DNA of 64,000 bases from Janthinobacterium sp. LM6 (GCF_002002885.1 NZ_CP019510.1:124001-188000); one strand, 5' to 3'. Counted from the stretch's first letter, positions 18,430 through 30,700 are shown. Notes: generated by a model not told the origin, from the letters alone. Translations and numbers: made by a program.

Positions 18430-19893
18430 TTAGCGCGGCAGCAGGGAAGCCCCCATCAGGAACTCATCGACGGCACGCGCGCACTGGCGCCCTTCGCGGA
18501 TGGCCCACACCACCAGCGACTGGCCACGGCGCATGTCGCCGGCCGCAAAGACTTTCGGCACCGAGGTCTGGTAGCAGCCGGCGCCGTCCGTTGTCGCCTT
18601 GACATTACCGCGCGCATCCGTGTCGACGCCGAACGCTTCCAGCACCTGTTGCACAGGGGAAATAAAACCCATGGCCAGGAAGACCAGGTCCGCCTTCATC
18701 TCGAATTCCGAGTTCGGCACTTCGCTCATCTTGCCGTCTTTCCATTCGACACGGCAGGCGATCAGCTTTTCCACCTTGCCGCCCTTGCCTTCGAAACGCT
18801 TGGTGGCCACGGCCCAGTCGCGCTCGCAGCCTTCCTCGTGCGAGGACGAGGTGCGCAGCTTGGTCGGCCAGTACGGCCACACCAGCGGCTTGTTTTCCTG
18901 TTCCGGCGGCTGCGGCATCAGTTCGAACTGGGCCACCGAGGCGGCGCCATGGCGGTTCGACGTGCCGACGCAGTCGGAACCCGTGTCGCCGCCGCCGATC
19001 ACCACCACATGCTTGCCCGTGGCCTTGATCTGGTCCTTGAGCTTGTCGCCCGCGTTGACCTTGTTTTGCAACGGCAGGAAATCCATGGCGAAATGCACGC
19101 CTTTCAGCTCACGGCCCGGCACGGGCAAATCGCGCGGCTGCTCGGCGCCGCCGGCCATGATGACGGCGTCGAATTCTTTTTCCAGGTCTTCCGGGAAAAT
19201 GGTTTCCTTGGCCCAGTTGTTGACGTGGGCCGGGAAATCCTTGCCGACCAATACGCTGGTGCGGAACACCACGCCTTCGGCTTCCATCTGTTTTACGCGC
19301 AGGTCGATGTGCGACTTTTCCATCTTGAAGTCAGGGATGCCGTAGCGCAACAAACCACCGACCCGGTCGCTCTTTTCAAACACGGTGACGGCATGGCCGG
19401 CGCGCGCCAGCTGCTGCGCCGCCGCCAGGCCGGCGGGACCGGAACCGACGATGGCCACTTTCTTGCCGGTGCTGAAGCCTGCCGGCTGCGGCGTGACCCA
19501 GCCGTGCTCCCAGCCCATGTCGATGATTTTATGCTCGATGGACTTGATGCCGACCGGATCTTCATGGATGCCCAGGGTACAGGCCGATTCGCACGGCGCC
19601 GGGCAGATGCGGCCCGTAAATTCCGGGAAGTTATTCGTCGAATGCAGGATGTCGAGCGCTTCGCGGTAGGCGCCGCGGTACACCAGGTCATTCCAGTCGG
19701 GAATGATGTTATTCACGGGACAACCCGTGGTGCAGAAGGGAATGCCGCAATCCATGCAGCGCGCACCCTGCACCGTCGCTTGCGCGTCCGACAGGTGCAA
19801 GACGAATTCCTTGTAGTTCTTCAGACGCGCGGCAGGCTCCAGATAGTGTTCGTCCTGGCGCTTGAATTCCATGAAGCCGGTAATTTTACCCAC
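18430..19893 (-). CDS. gltD: Glutamate synthase (NADPH) small subunit
   Basis: GltD passes electrons from NADPH through FAD and two 4Fe-4S clusters to GltB. The N-terminal cysteine cluster is [14 protein letters not shown], the FAD site is [18 protein letters not shown], and the NADPH site is [15 protein letters not shown] choose the GTG start at 19893 ([10 protein letters not shown]): it follows AAGGA and matches the conserved GltD N-terminus. The frame is open to 19947. Length is 487 residues. Confidence 0.95.
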   Translation of the reverse strand: MGKITGFMEFKRQDEHYLEPAARLKNYKEFVLHLSDAQATVQGARCMDCGIPFCTTGCPVNNIIPDWNDLVYRGAYREALDILHSTNNFPEFTGRICPAPCESACTLGIHEDPVGIKSIEHKIIDMGWEHGWVTPQPAGFSTGKKVAIVGSGPAGLAAAQQLARAGHAVTVFEKSDRVGGLLRYGIPDFKMEKSHIDLRVKQMEAEGVVFRTSVLVGKDFPAHVNNWAKETIFPEDLEKEFDAVIMAGGAEQPRDLPVPGRELKGVHFAMDFLPLQNKVNAGDKLKDQIKATGKHVVVIGGGDTGSDCVGTSNRHGAASVAQFELMPQPPEQENKPLVWPYWPTKLRTSSSHEEGCERDWAVATKRFEGKGGKVEKLIACRVEWKDGKMSEVPNSEFEMKADLVFLAMGFISPVQQVLEAFGVDTDARGNVKATTDGAGCYQTSVPKVFAAGDMRRGQSLVVWAIREGRQCARAVDEFLMGASLLPR

Positions 19894-19972
19894 GATGTTT
19901 CCTTTGTATTTGGCTGGCGGGGAGCGGCTAGGCCGCTCCCTGGTCATTCATTTGGCAATGAGCTTAGCTGGC

Positions 19973-22900
19973 TCAGGCGGCGACGGCTTGCACTTCCATG
20001 GCGGCGTCAGCTGCCATTTCGATCAGCGCGCGCTTGTATTCGTTCGGGAAGACTTTCACGAACTTGCCGCGCGCCGCAGCCCAGTCGTCGAGCAGGACGC
20101 GGGCGCGGGTGCTGCCCGTGTGCTTGAAGTGACGCTCGATCAGGCGCTTGAGGATGACTTCATCCGCTTCCGGCACGCCGTCGCGGTGCTGCGTATGCCA
20201 GGCGTCGCGGTCCAGATGCTGTTCCGCCGCCGACACGACCTTGTCCAGGCTGACCATGGCCGTGTTGCACTTGCTGGCAAAGTCGCCCGCCGGGTCATAT
20301 ACATAGGCGATGCCGCCCGACATGCCGGCCGCGAAGTTGCGTCCCGTGTTGCCCAGTACCACCACCGTGCCGCCCGTCATGTATTCGCAGCCATGGTCGC
20401 CCAGGCCCTCGACCACCGTGGTGGCGCCCGAGTTGCGCACGGCAAAGCGTTCACCGGCCACGCCATTGAAGAAGGCTTCGCCGGCGATGGCGCCGTACAG
20501 CACCGTGTTGCCGATGATGATGTTGTCCACGGCCCAGCCGCGGAATTCCGTATTCGGCCGCACGATGATGCGTCCGCCGGATAAACCTTTACCCACGTAA
20601 TCGTTGCCCTCGCCCACCAGGTCGATGGTGATGCCGTGCGCCAGGAAGGCGCAGGCCGACTGGCCCGCCGTGCCTTGCAGCTGGATGTGGATGGTGTCGT
20701 CCGGCAAGCCGGCATGGCCGTATTTCTTCGCCACTTCGCCGGACAGCATGGTGCCCACCGTGCGGTTCAAGTTGCGCACGGGCGAGATGAAGGAAACGCG
20801 CTCGCCCTTTTCCAGCGCCGCGCGCGCTTGCGCGATCAGCTTGTGGTCGAGTGCTTTTTCCAGCGCATGGTCCTGGAATTCCACGTGGCGGCAGGCCTGG
20901 CCATCCGGGGTTTCCGGCTTGTGGAAGATGGCCGAGAAGTCCAGCCCCTGCGCCTTCCAGTGCGAAATCGCCTTCGATTTATCGAGCAAATCGACCCGGC
21001 CGATCAGTTCGTCGTACGTGCGGATGCCCAGCTGCGCCATCAATTGACGGGCTTCCTCGGCAACGAAGAAGAAGTAATTGACGACATACTCGGGCTTGCC
21101 CGAGAACTTGGCGCGCAACACCGGATCTTGCGTGGCCACGCCCACCGGACACGTGTTCAGGTGGCATTTGCGCATCATGATGCAGCCTTCGACCACCAGC
21201 GGCGCCGTGGCGAAACCGATCTCGTCGGCGCCCAGCAGGGCCGCGATGACCACGTCGCGGCCCGTCTTCATCTGGCCGTCGGCTTGCACGCGGATGCGGC
21301 TGCGCAAGCCGTTCAAGACCAGCGTTTGTTGCGTTTCTGCCAGACCCAGCTCCCACGGCGTGCCCGCATGTTTCACGGACGACAATGGCGAGGCGCCCGT
21401 GCCGCCGTCGTGGCCGGCGACGACCACGTGGTCGGCTTTTGCCTTCGTGACGCCGGCTGCCACGGTGCCGATACCCACTTCCGACACCAGTTTCACGGAA
21501 ATCGAGGCGCGCGGATTGGCGTTCTTCAAGTCATGGATCAGCTGCGCCAGGTCTTCGATCGAATAGATGTCGTGGTGCGGCGGCGGCGAAATCAGGCCCA
21601 CGCCCGGCACGGAAAAGCGCAGGCTGGCGATGTATTCGGACACCTTATGGCCTGGCAACTGGCCGCCTTCGCCCGGTTTCGCGCCCTGCGCCATCTTGAT
21701 CTGGATCTGGTCGGCCGAGTTCAGGTAGGCCGCCGTGACGCCGAAACGTCCCGACGCCACCTGCTTGATGCGCGAGCGCATGGAATCGCCTTCCTGCAGC
21801 GGAATATCGACGACGATCTGCTCGGCGCCCACCACCGACGCCATGGTGTCGCCCTGGCGGATCGGGATGCCCTTCAATTCCTGCGTGTAGCGGTTCGGAT
21901 CTTCGCCGCCCTCGCCCGTGTTCGACTTGCCGCCGATGCGGTTCATGGCCACGGCCAGGGTCGCGTGTGCTTCCGTGCTGATGGAGCCCAGCGACATGGC
22001 GCCCGTGGCGAAGCGCTTGACGATTTCCTTGGCCGGCTCCACTTCGTCGAGCGGGATGGCCTTGGTCGGGTCGAGCTTGAACTCGAACAGGCCGCGCAGG
22101 GTCAGGTGGCGACGGCTCTGGTCGTTGATGATTTGCGCATATTCCTTGTAGCTGGAGAAATTGTTGCTGCGCGTGGAATGCTGCAATTTCGCAATCGCAT
22201 CCGGCGTCCACATGTGGTCTTCGCCGCGCACGCGGAATGCGTATTCGCCGCCCGCATCGAGCTTGTCAGCCAGCACGGGATCGTTGCCGAAAGCCAGCGC
22301 GTGCAGGCGCAGCGCCTCTTCCGCCACTTCAAACACGCCGATGCCTTCCACGTTCGATGCCGTGCCCTTGAAGTATTTGTCCACCAGCGACTTGTTCAAG
22401 CCGATGGCTTCGAAGATTTGCGCGCCGCAGTACGACATATACGTGGAAATGCCCATCTTCGACATGACTTTCATCAAGCCTTTGCCCACCGCCTTGGTGT
22501 AGTTGTAGATGGCTTTGTCGCCGGACAAGTCACCGGGCAAACCGTGCGCCATCTCGGCCAGGGTTTCCATGGCCAGATACGGGTGGACGGCTTCCGCGCC
22601 ATAGCCAGCGAGCAAGGCGAAGTGGTGGGTTTCGCGGGCCGAGCCCGTTTCCACGACGAGGCCGGTGGACGCGCGCAAACCCTTGCTCACCAGGTGCTGG
22701 TGCACGGTGGAGGTGGCCAGCAGCGCGGGAATCGCCACCTGGTCGGCGCAAATGGCGCGGTCCGAGACGATCAGGATATTGTGGCCGGATTTCACGGCGT
22801 CGACGGCTTCAGCGCACAGCGAGGCCAGGCATGCTTCCACGCCTTCCTTGCCCCAGGCCAGCGGGTAGCAGATGTCCAGCTCGTACGACTTGAACTTGCC

Positions 22901-24673
22901 GCCCGTGTGGGCGCTGATGTTGCGCAAGCGGGCCATGTCGTCAAAGCCCAGCACGGGCTGCGCCACTTCCAGGCGCATCGGCGGGTTAACGTTGTTGGTG
23001 TCGAGCAAGTTCGGTTTCGGGCCGATGAAGGACACGAGCGACATCACCATCGCTTCGCGGATCGGGTCGATCGGCGGATTCGTCACTTGCGCGAACAGTT
23101 GCTTGAAGTAGTTATACAGCGGTTTGAGCTTGTTCGACATGACGGCCAGCGGCGAGTCATTGCCCATCGAGCCCGTCGCCTCTTCGCCGGCCACGGCCAT
23201 CGGCGCCATGAGGAATTTCAAGTCTTCCTGGGTGTAGCCGAACGCCTGCTGGCGGTCCAGCAGCGAGGGCTGGGCTTTTTCGCCCTGGGCACGGTCCAGC
23301 TTGGCTTGCCCTTCGGCCAGCTTGATCTCGTCGAGCTTGATGCGCACCGAGTTGATCCACGCTTTATACGGCTTGGCGTTGGCGTAGGTGTTTTTCAGTT
23401 CCTGGTCGTCGATGATGCGGCCCGCTTCCAGGTCGATCAGGAACATTTTACCGGGCTGCAAGCGCCATTTCTGGATGATTTTCGATTCCGGGATCGGCAG
23501 CACGCCCGATTCCGACGCCATCACCACCAGGTCGTCGTCCGTGACGATGTAGCGGGCCGGACGCAAGCCATTGCGGTCCAGCGTGCCGCCGATGTGGCGG
23601 CCGTCCGTGAATGCCATGGCGGCGGGGCCGTCCCACGGTTCCATCATGGCCGCGTGGTATTCATAGAAGGCGCGGCGGTTGTCGTCCATCGTCGTGTGGT
23701 TTTCCCACGCTTCCGGAATCATCATCATCATCGCCTGGGCGATCGGGTAGCCGGCCATCAGCAGCAATTCCAGCGCATTGTCGAAGCACGCCGTGTCGGA
23801 CTGGCCTTCATAGATCAGCGGGAACAGTTTCTGCAGGTCGTCGCCCAGCACGGCCGACTTCATCACGCCTTCGCGCGCGCGCATCCAGTTGAAATTGCCT
23901 TTCACCGTGTTGATCTCGCCGTTATGGGCAATCAGGCGGTACGGGTGGGCCAGCGGCCATTCCGGGAAGGTATTCGTCGAGAAACGCTGGTGCACCAGGG
24001 CCAGGGCCGAGATGCAGCGCGCATCCTGCAAGTCCTTGTAGTACACGCCCACCTGGTCGGCCAGCAGCAAGCCCTTATAGACGATGGTACGGGCCGACAT
24101 CGAGGGCACGAAGAATTCCTTGCCGTGCAGCAGTTTCAAGGCCTGGATGGCGTGGCCCGACGATTTGCGGATCACATACAGTTTGCGTTCCAGCGCGTCG
24201 GTGACCATGATGTCCGGGCCGCGGCCGATGAAGATCTGGCGAATCACCGGTTCCTTCGCGCGCACGGTGGGCGACATCGGCATGTCCGTATCGATGGGCA
24301 CGTTGCGCCAGCCCAGCACGACCTGGCCCTCGATGCGCACGGCGCGTTCGATTTCCTGTTCGCACGCGATGCGCGATGCGTGTTCCTTCGGCAGGAAGAC
24401 CATGCCCACGCCGTATTCGCCAGGCGGCGGCAATTCCACGCCCTGCTTGGCCATTTCTTCGCGGTAGTACTGGTCGGGAATCTGGATCAGGATGCCGGCG
24501 CCATCGCCCATCAGCGCATCGGCGCCCACGGCGCCCCGGTGATCGAGGTTTTTCAGAATCAGCAAACCCTGTTCGACGATCGAATGGGTCTTGTTGCCCT
24601 TGATATGGGCGACGAAACCGACGCCGCAGGCATCGTGTTCATTGGCTGGGTCGTACAGGCCTTGCGCTTTCAT
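19973..24673 (-). CDS. gltB: Glutamate synthase (NADPH) large subunit
   Basis: GltB makes two glutamates from glutamine and 2-oxoglutarate. The 1566-residue protein starts with a short propeptide ending at the catalytic Cys16 ([11 protein letters not shown]) of the N-terminal amidotransferase domain. Central and FMN-binding synthase domains follow; the 3Fe-4S cluster cysteines are in [15 protein letters not shown], and a GXGXG beta-helix domain ends the protein ([21 protein letters not shown]). gltD lies 79 nt downstream on the same strand, so they form gltBD. Confidence 0.97.
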   Translation of the reverse strand: MKAQGLYDPANEHDACGVGFVAHIKGNKTHSIVEQGLLILKNLDHRGAVGADALMGDGAGILIQIPDQYYREEMAKQGVELPPPGEYGVGMVFLPKEHASRIACEQEIERAVRIEGQVVLGWRNVPIDTDMPMSPTVRAKEPVIRQIFIGRGPDIMVTDALERKLYVIRKSSGHAIQALKLLHGKEFFVPSMSARTIVYKGLLLADQVGVYYKDLQDARCISALALVHQRFSTNTFPEWPLAHPYRLIAHNGEINTVKGNFNWMRAREGVMKSAVLGDDLQKLFPLIYEGQSDTACFDNALELLLMAGYPIAQAMMMMIPEAWENHTTMDDNRRAFYEYHAAMMEPWDGPAAMAFTDGRHIGGTLDRNGLRPARYIVTDDDLVVMASESGVLPIPESKIIQKWRLQPGKMFLIDLEAGRIIDDQELKNTYANAKPYKAWINSVRIKLDEIKLAEGQAKLDRAQGEKAQPSLLDRQQAFGYTQEDLKFLMAPMAVAGEEATGSMGNDSPLAVMSNKLKPLYNYFKQLFAQVTNPPIDPIREAMVMSLVSFIGPKPNLLDTNNVNPPMRLEVAQPVLGFDDMARLRNISAHTGGKFKSYELDICYPLAWGKEGVEACLASLCAEAVDAVKSGHNILIVSDRAICADQVAIPALLATSTVHQHLVSKGLRASTGLVVETGSARETHHFALLAGYGAEAVHPYLAMETLAEMAHGLPGDLSGDKAIYNYTKAVGKGLMKVMSKMGISTYMSYCGAQIFEAIGLNKSLVDKYFKGTASNVEGIGVFEVAEEALRLHALAFGNDPVLADKLDAGGEYAFRVRGEDHMWTPDAIAKLQHSTRSNNFSSYKEYAQIINDQSRRHLTLRGLFEFKLDPTKAIPLDEVEPAKEIVKRFATGAMSLGSISTEAHATLAVAMNRIGGKSNTGEGGEDPNRYTQELKGIPIRQGDTMASVVGAEQIVVDIPLQEGDSMRSRIKQVASGRFGVTAAYLNSADQIQIKMAQGAKPGEGGQLPGHKVSEYIASLRFSVPGVGLISPPPHHDIYSIEDLAQLIHDLKNANPRASISVKLVSEVGIGTVAAGVTKAKADHVVVAGHDGGTGASPLSSVKHAGTPWELGLAETQQTLVLNGLRSRIRVQADGQMKTGRDVVIAALLGADEIGFATAPLVVEGCIMMRKCHLNTCPVGVATQDPVLRAKFSGKPEYVVNYFFFVAEEARQLMAQLGIRTYDELIGRVDLLDKSKAISHWKAQGLDFSAIFHKPETPDGQACRHVEFQDHALEKALDHKLIAQARAALEKGERVSFISPVRNLNRTVGTMLSGEVAKKYGHAGLPDDTIHIQLQGTAGQSACAFLAHGITIDLVGEGNDYVGKGLSGGRIIVRPNTEFRGWAVDNIIIGNTVLYGAIAGEAFFNGVAGERFAVRNSGATTVVEGLGDHGCEYMTGGTVVVLGNTGRNFAAGMSGGIAYVYDPAGDFASKCNTAMVSLDKVVSAAEQHLDRDAWHTQHRDGVPEADEVILKRLIERHFKHTGSTRARVLLDDWAAARGKFVKVFPNEYKRALIEMAADAAMEVQAVAA

Positions 24674-24707
24674 GGGCTTCTCCGCTGCATATGACTATCG
24701 AAAAACT

Positions 24708-24736
24708 AGAGTAGTGCAACGCAACAAAAAACTCAA
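24708..24736 (-). promoter_or_regulatory. Candidate gltB promoter
   Basis: On the minus strand TTGAGT (24731-24736) and TACTCT (24708-24713) are separated by 17 bp and end 34 nt before the gltB start. Matches to the sigma-70 consensus are only moderate (4/6 and 3/6). Confidence 0.3.
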
Positions 24737-24747
24737 CTAGAAAAATT

Positions 24748-24810
24748 AGGGTCGGAGTCGAATTAAATTCGATTCCGTCGCTCTAAAAATTTAATAGGGA
24801 CATAGTCGAA
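24748..24810. repeat. RAYT-associated palindromic repeats, gltB side
   Basis: Arms at 24748-24764 and 24766-24782 pair 14 of 17 bases, forming a palindrome centred on AATTAAATT. A second unit AGGGACATAGTC begins at 24796. Both match, in inverted orientation, motifs on the other side of the transposase gene: AGGGTCGGAGTCG pairs 12/13 with 25635-25647, and AGGGACATAGTC pairs 11/12 with 25678-25689. This is the layout of REP-like elements around a RAYT gene. Confidence 0.7.
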
Positions 24811-24867
24811 GCCATTTCAATAAAACGTCAGAAAGGAACCATTTTTTGTTTTAAATGCGAATGCTTT

Positions 24868-25575
24868 TCAATTGAAGGTGGTATCGGCGACGATTTTGCG
24901 GGGACGGCCCCGCTTGGCAGGCAGCACTTGCCGCTGCATTTTCTGTTCCAGCGCCTGCTTGAAAGCGTCGGAACCCAGCGGCCAGCCCTTCAATACAGCC
25001 TGTTCCACCACCTTGACCTGGCTGCTGCCCAGGCCTTGCTCGAACAGGCGCAGATACGCCGCCTCGCGGTCGAACGGCGTGTTGCCCAGCGCCCAGTACA
25101 GCGCATGGTCGGTGATGACGGGATCGGGCCGCACGCCCGCATGGTGGGCATAGCTGGACCAGCTGTAATCGAGCGCCTGGCCCGCCAGGCCCGTCTGCGC
25201 GGGCACGCATTCCAGGTAGCGGCAGCACGTAAGGAAGAAATTGTCGGGATCGATGACGGAAGTTTTGTAGCGTCCCTGCCACAAGGCGCCTTCGCGGCCG
25301 TATTTCTGGTTGAAGTACGGCACGTAATAGCGCCCCAGCCACTGCATCAGCTGTCCCAGGCCCGTCGCATCGCCGGGCGTGGCCAGCAAATGTAGCTGAT
25401 CAGGCAATAAAACATAGGCGTGGATGGCCACCTTGAACATTTTCGCGCCCGTTTTCAGCCAGGACAGGAATTGCGCGTAGTCCGCCGCGTCCTGGAACAC
25501 GGGCTGGCGGTTGCTGCCGCGCTGGATTACGTAATGGGGCAGTGCTGGAATGATGAGACGGGGCAAACGGGCCAT
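24868..25575 (-). CDS. REP-associated Y1 transposase (RAYT) with altered HUH motif
   Basis: The 235-residue protein belongs to the IS200-like Y1 transposase/RAYT family. Visible features are LPHYVIQRGSNRQPVF at the N-terminus, the HAYVLLPDQLHLL segment (52-64), and the tyrosine-bearing GRYYVPYFNQKYGREGALW with WQGRYKTSVID. In family members the metal-binding motif reads NHVHLL. Here it is DQLHLL, so the first histidine of HUH is Gln60 and only His62 remains. A basic GRPRK segment lies near the C-terminus. It is a lone gene without tnpB and is flanked by inverted motifs. The cleavage activity is therefore uncertain. Confidence 0.88.
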   Translation of the reverse strand: MARLPRLIIPALPHYVIQRGSNRQPVFQDAADYAQFLSWLKTGAKMFKVAIHAYVLLPDQLHLLATPGDATGLGQLMQWLGRYYVPYFNQKYGREGALWQGRYKTSVIDPDNFFLTCCRYLECVPAQTGLAGQALDYSWSSYAHHAGVRPDPVITDHALYWALGNTPFDREAAYLRLFEQGLGSSQVKVVEQAVLKGWPLGSDAFKQALEQKMQRQVLPAKRGRPRKIVADTTFN

Positions 25576-25634
25576 GGCAGAGTCGGTAAAAATAGGCTAA
25601 GGCCTTGATTTTACACACTTGCGAGCGCAAGGCA

Positions 25635-25695
25635 CGACTCTGACCCTGTTTTATTTGAAATACTGAAAAAAGCGCTTGACTCTGTCCCTTTTATT
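25635..25695. repeat. RAYT-associated repeats, regulator side
   Basis: Two motifs, CGACTCTGACCCT (25635-25647) and GACTCTGTCCCTTTTA (25678-25693), lie upstream of the transposase start. They are the inverted counterparts of the motifs at 24748 and 24796. They probably mark the other end of the element. Confidence 0.65.
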
Positions 25696-25729
25696 GCGCC
25701 GACCACTTGCGGGCGGCGCAACAAGGTCA

Positions 25730-26410
25730 TCAGGACAGGTTGAAACTGGCCGACAGGCTGTAGCCTTCGCCATACGCGCTGCGCAGCGGCAAGTCCTGGC
25801 CCAGGCCCGTCTTGGCTTTCTTGCGCAAACGATACACGAGCATGTCGACCCGGCGGCCCGCATCGGGATCTTCGCCGCCCATGCCGGCCACGATGACGTC
25901 GCGCGGCACGGGGCGGGTATTGATGGTGAGCAGGTGCAGGAAGTTGAATTCCTTTTCCGTCAGGGCGATGACGGCGCCCATCAATTCAAGTTGGCGAGCG
26001 CTTACTTTCAAGGTCCACTTGCCCGGCTCGGGCACGGGATCTTGCGGCCCGACGCGGCGGTCGAGCGCTTCGATGTGGGCCGCCAGTTCGGGGAATTTGA
26101 TCGGCTTGGTCAGATAGTGGTCGGCACCCAGGCGCAAGCCCAGGATGCGGCTGTCGAAGGCGACACGCCCCGTCAGCACCAGCACGCCGATTTGCGGATA
26201 CAGCTGGCGCATGCGGGGGATGACGTTGAAGCCGTCTTCATCGGGCAAACCCAGGTCCAGTACGACCACGCCGACATTGCCATGGCTCAACGCCGTCCAC
26301 ATACCGCCAGCGGAGCTGGTGATATGGACTTCGTGTTCGAGCTCAACGAGGAACTCCGCCATGTCTTCGGCGTAGTCGAGATTGTCTTCGACGATCAGTA
26401 TTTTCGTCAT
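25730..26410 (-). CDS. OmpR-type DNA-binding response regulator
   Basis: A receiver domain (1-120) with acidic pocket Glu8/Asp9, phospho-acceptor Asp52 in VVLDLGLPDEDGF and the conserved Lys in LTKPIKFPEL is followed by a winged-helix domain (about 130-226) ending YGEGYSLSA. The 226-residue length is normal. The sensor kinase gene lies immediately upstream on the same strand, 138 nt away, so the regulator may also have its own promoter. The regulon is not evident from the sequence. Confidence 0.92.
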   Translation of the reverse strand: MTKILIVEDNLDYAEDMAEFLVELEHEVHITSSAGGMWTALSHGNVGVVVLDLGLPDEDGFNVIPRMRQLYPQIGVLVLTGRVAFDSRILGLRLGADHYLTKPIKFPELAAHIEALDRRVGPQDPVPEPGKWTLKVSARQLELMGAVIALTEKEFNFLHLLTINTRPVPRDVIVAGMGGEDPDAGRRVDMLVYRLRKKAKTGLGQDLPLRSAYGEGYSLSASFNLS

Positions 26411-26548
26411 TGCTACGCCATTCTTCCGTTAGTGAGCACACCGAGGGCAAACCATGCCATGCACTTCTACACCATGATGGACGGCACAATAGGTTTACGT
26501 CAAGGAATTATCACGGTTGCCTTCAGCGGAAGCAAGGCTTTTCCTTGT

Positions 26549-27676
26549 CTAGACAGGAAGCGGCAGCCAAATGCGGAAAAGTGCCCCGCCTTCGGGCAGA
26601 TTATGCCCCTGCAAACTCCCGCCATGCACGTCCACCACGGCGCGCGCCATGTACAGGCCCAGGCCCGCGCCCGGATGCGTGGCATCGGTTCCACGGAAAC
26701 CTTTCTGGAACAGCTGCGCCAGTTCCTCTTCCCGCAAGCCGGGCCCCGCATCGCGCACGCACAGCGCCACGCCGCCCTCGGGCACCAGCCTGGCCGACAA
26801 GCCGATGCTGCTGCCCGGCGGACTGAACTTGACGGCGTTGTCCAGCAGGATTTTCAGGCACAGGGCCATGCCGGGCACGTCGCAGCGCAGCCTGGCCGGC
26901 AAGTCTTCGTCCAGTTCCAGCTGCACGCGGTGGCTGACAGGCACGGTGGCGGCCGCCTGCTGCAGCAAGGCCAGCGGCGCGATGCCGTCGGCGGCCCGCT
27001 CGCGGCCGATGGCCGCCATGCGTTCGGGCGACAAATAGTCGTCGATCATGCCTAACAAACGGTCGACAGCCGTCTGGATTTTCACGTAGCGCTTGCGCGT
27101 GGGCTCGTCCGCCTCGGTGGATGTCGAGACGAGGCGCTGGATGGCGCCGTCGATGGTGGCCAGCGGGGTGCGAAATTCGTGCGACAGCATCGAGGCGAAG
27201 CGTTTCTGCTCCTTTTCCCGTTCCGCTTCCTGCGCCTGGGCGGCGCTGACGTCGCGCAAGGTACCAGCCAAGGTCACGCCCCGCCCTGCCGCCGCGGGCA
27301 CGATGGTGGAATGGATTTCCAGGGCCAGCAGGCGGCCGTCGGCGTGCGGCAATTCCACTTCGCGCAGCAGGGTCAAACGGCTCGTATCGCCGTCGCGCCA
27401 GCGCTGCAGCCGTGCCGGCACGTCCGCCGCCAGCTGTGCCGCGTGCTCGCGCAAGGCAGGCAAGTCGTGGCCCGTCAGGCGCTGCGCGGCGGGGCTGATG
27501 TAGATCAATTCGAGGGTGGCGGCATCGAGCAGGAAGGCCGCATCGCGGCCGTGTTCGGCCAGCAGGCGGAACTGCGCTTCGCCCGCCCGCGCGCGCAGCA
27601 GGGCGCGGCGCAACTGGACGAAGCGCAGCGCCATGAGGATGACGCCGGCAAGCAGCAGAAGGAGAAAGGGCAGCAT
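26549..27676 (-). CDS. PAS-domain sensor histidine kinase
   Basis: The 375-residue protein has one N-terminal membrane helix (2-18) and a cytoplasmic PAS domain (about 33-145). A HisKA domain follows with the phospho-acceptor in SHEFRTPLA (His166), then an HATPase domain with N-box LLDNAVKFS and G-boxes DAGPGL and GAGLGLYMAR. There is almost no periplasmic sensing loop, so the PAS domain probably senses an intracellular or membrane signal. It should phosphorylate the regulator encoded downstream. It starts 49 nt after the SNF2 helicase stop. Confidence 0.9.
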   Translation of the reverse strand: MLPFLLLLLAGVILMALRFVQLRRALLRARAGEAQFRLLAEHGRDAAFLLDAATLELIYISPAAQRLTGHDLPALREHAAQLAADVPARLQRWRDGDTSRLTLLREVELPHADGRLLALEIHSTIVPAAAGRGVTLAGTLRDVSAAQAQEAEREKEQKRFASMLSHEFRTPLATIDGAIQRLVSTSTEADEPTRKRYVKIQTAVDRLLGMIDDYLSPERMAAIGRERAADGIAPLALLQQAAATVPVSHRVQLELDEDLPARLRCDVPGMALCLKILLDNAVKFSPPGSSIGLSARLVPEGGVALCVRDAGPGLREEELAQLFQKGFRGTDATHPGAGLGLYMARAVVDVHGGSLQGHNLPEGGALFRIWLPLPV

Positions 27677-27725
27677 GCGTTATACCTGGCAAGAAAGAAT
27701 CGCCAAGTATAAGCGTGCGGCAACG

Positions 27726-30700
27726 TTAATCTTCCAGCGGGGCGAAAATCTGCTGCAAGTCTTCCTGCGTGAGGGCCATCTTCTGCGATTCGCCTTCGGC
27801 CAGGATCGATTGCGCCAGCTCCGATTTCTTTTGCTGCAGCAGCTGGATTTTTTCTTCCAAGGTGCCCTTCGCGATCAATTTGTAGACGAACACGGGCTTG
27901 TCCTGGCCGATGCGCCAGGCGCGGTCCGTGGCCTGGTTTTCCGCCGCCGGATTCCACCACGGGTCGTAATGGATCACCGTGTCGGCGGCCGTCAGGTTCA
28001 GGCCCACGCCGCCCGCCTTCAAACTGATCAGGAAGATCGGCACGGCGCCCTGCTGGAAGGCCGCCACTTGCGCGCCCCGGTCCTTCGTTTCGCCCGTCAG
28101 CAAGGCGTAGGGGATGTCGCGCGATTCCAGCTCTTCCTCGATCAATTCCAGCATGCTGGTAAATTGCGAGAAGACGAGAATCTTGCGCCCTTCGTCGAGC
28201 AAGTCTTCCACCATCTGCATCAGGTCGAGCAGCTTGGCCGAACCGGCCGATTGCTTCTTCGCCGGCAAGGATTTCACCAGGCGGGGGTCGCAGCACACTT
28301 GCCGCAGTTTCAGCAGCGCTTCGAGGATGACGATCTGGCTGCGCGCCACGCCCTTCTTGTCGATTTCTTCGCGTACTTTTTGATCCATCGCAAGACGCAC
28401 GGTTTCATACAGGTCCCGCTGCGGCCCCGTCAATTCCACCTTGCGCACCATTTCCGTTTTCGGCGGCAATTCCTTGGCCACATTGTCCTTCGTGCGGCGC
28501 AGCAGGAAAGGCTTGATGCGGCGATTCAAGAGCATGCGGCGCAGCGGGTCATCCTGGCGCTCGATCGGATGGCGGAACTGGGTGTTGAACGTCTTCTCGT
28601 CGCCAAGCAAGCCCGGCAGCAGGAAGTGGAATTGCGACCACAGCTCGCCCAGGTGATTTTCCAGCGGCGTGCCGGACAGGCACAGGCGGTGGCGCGCGCG
28701 CAGCAGGCCCGCGCTTTGCGCCGCCTTGCTGCGCGTATTCTTGATGTAATGCGATTCGTCGAGGATGACCAGGTGGAAATCGTGCTCGCGCAAGGTTTCC
28801 TCATCGCGCGGCAACAGGGCGTAGGTGGTCAGCACCAGGTCGCATTGGTCGATCTGGTCGAACTGCTGGGCGCGGTCCTTGCCTTGCAGCAGCAATACCT
28901 TCAAGCCGGGCGCAAATTTTGCCGCCTCGTCCTGCCAGTTGCCCATCAAACTCGTCGGTGCGATCACCAGCGCCGGATGCGTCAAACGGCCCGCTTCCTT
29001 TTCCACCAGGATATGCGCCAGGGTTTGCACAGTTTTACCTAAGCCCATGTCATCGGCCAGGATGCCGGCCAGGTCATGGTCGCGCAGGAATTGCATCCAC
29101 GCCAGGCCATCGGCCTGGTAGTCGCGCAGGGTCGCCTGCAAGCCGGCTGGGGCTGCCACTTTTTGCACGGCACCGAACTGGCTCAGCTTGCGGCCCATGG
29201 CGCGCAACTGCTCGCCGCCCGTCCATTGCATGTCCAGGCCGCGCGCCAGCTCTTCCAGGCGCGCCGCATCCAGGGTCGACATGCGCACTGCATGCTTGAT
29301 CTTGTCGCTGAAATACAGTTCGCCCAGGGTGTTCAGGATGGGGCGCACGCGGCCCCACGGCAGCGCCACGCGCGTGCCATCCGGCAAGGTTGCCAGCATC
29401 TGGTCATCGTCGGCATGCGCCTCGATGACTTTCGGGTTGAAATCGTTGGGCGCGTTGCGGATCAGCTGCACCAGCACGGGCAGCAGCGGCACGCGCTCGT
29501 GGTTGACGACGATGCCCAGTTCCAGCTCGAACCAGGCGTTGCCGCTGTCCGGGTCCTGGTCGTCGATTTCCGCGTACCAGTCGCCCACGTCGCTCACGTC
29601 GTAGCGATACTTGGCCGTCTTTTCCACGATCCAGCCCTGCGCCAGCAAGGCGTCGATGCCGGACTCGGCAAAACGCAGCCATTCCGCCTGGGAAGGCAGT
29701 TGCAAGGCGCCCTTCAAGCCGCTCAAGGGGGCCGAGCCCGGCTTCTTGAATTGCAGCTCGGCCAGGGTGGCCAGCGCGCGCGCTTCATCGACCGTGTTTC
29801 GCTGGATAATTTCCGTCACCTCGCCCACTTGCCGCACCACGCGCTGCGACGGGTCGAACGAGACGCGCTCGCCATCGTAGTCGTAGGACAGCACGGCGAA
29901 ATCGCTCCAGCGCTGCGCGCTGCCGTCAGCCAGCATGGCGCTATCGAGCAGCAACACCGGTTGCGCCGGCACGTCCTTGCGCAAGCGCTGCGGCAACGGT
30001 TGCGGCAGCGGCATCAAATGCTGCAAGCCCTGCGCCAGCAACAGCTGCGACACGCGCACCTTGTCGTTCGCGTTCAACGGCGGCGCCTGCGCCACCAGCG
30101 CCTGCAAGTCGGCCAGGGAAATGTCGGAACCGCCCTGGTTCAGTTCCAGCACGCCGCACGACAGGTTGTCGATGTACCACGGCGGATCCGTGGGCAGCAT
30201 GTAGTCGATCTGGTCGGCGCCATGGTGCTTCGCGCCTTCCGGCGGGTCCACTTGCCAGCCCAGGCGCATGGTCTTGCCCTCGTCGCGCCAGAACAGGCGC
30301 GCGGGACGCACGGGACCTTCCTTCAACGGGTACACGAGGCCGTTGCCGACGTCGGCCCAGGAATTGGCCCACAACAATTTATCCTGCTCGGCCAGCATTT
30401 TCAGCAGGGCCGCGCCCACCTTGCCCTTCGGCTCCGTGGCGCTGCCCGTCTGCGAATTCTGCCCGCTGCGCATGGCCACGAAGAAACGCACGAGGTCTTC
30501 GTCGGCTGGCGTCAGGAATGTGGGCGGCGCCGACAGCAGGGAAAAGATTTCGCTGATGGGCGAAGCCGCCGCCACGTCGCCATTCGGCCGCAGCCGCGCC
30601 TTGTACAGGCACAGGGCCACGTGGCGGCCGCCGCTGGTGGGCGCCAGCACGTAGATCAATCGATGCTGGTTGAGTTTGGGATCGGGCTCGGCAATCGTCA

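Noticed and set aside
20636-24694. A 1352-codon plus-strand open frame opposite gltB
   Set aside because: It is antisense to an unmistakable glutamate synthase and has biased, domain-free composition.
24868-25575. A complete IS200/IS605 insertion sequence
   Set aside because: No tnpB, and the flanking motifs are REP-like inverted units rather than IS200-type ends.
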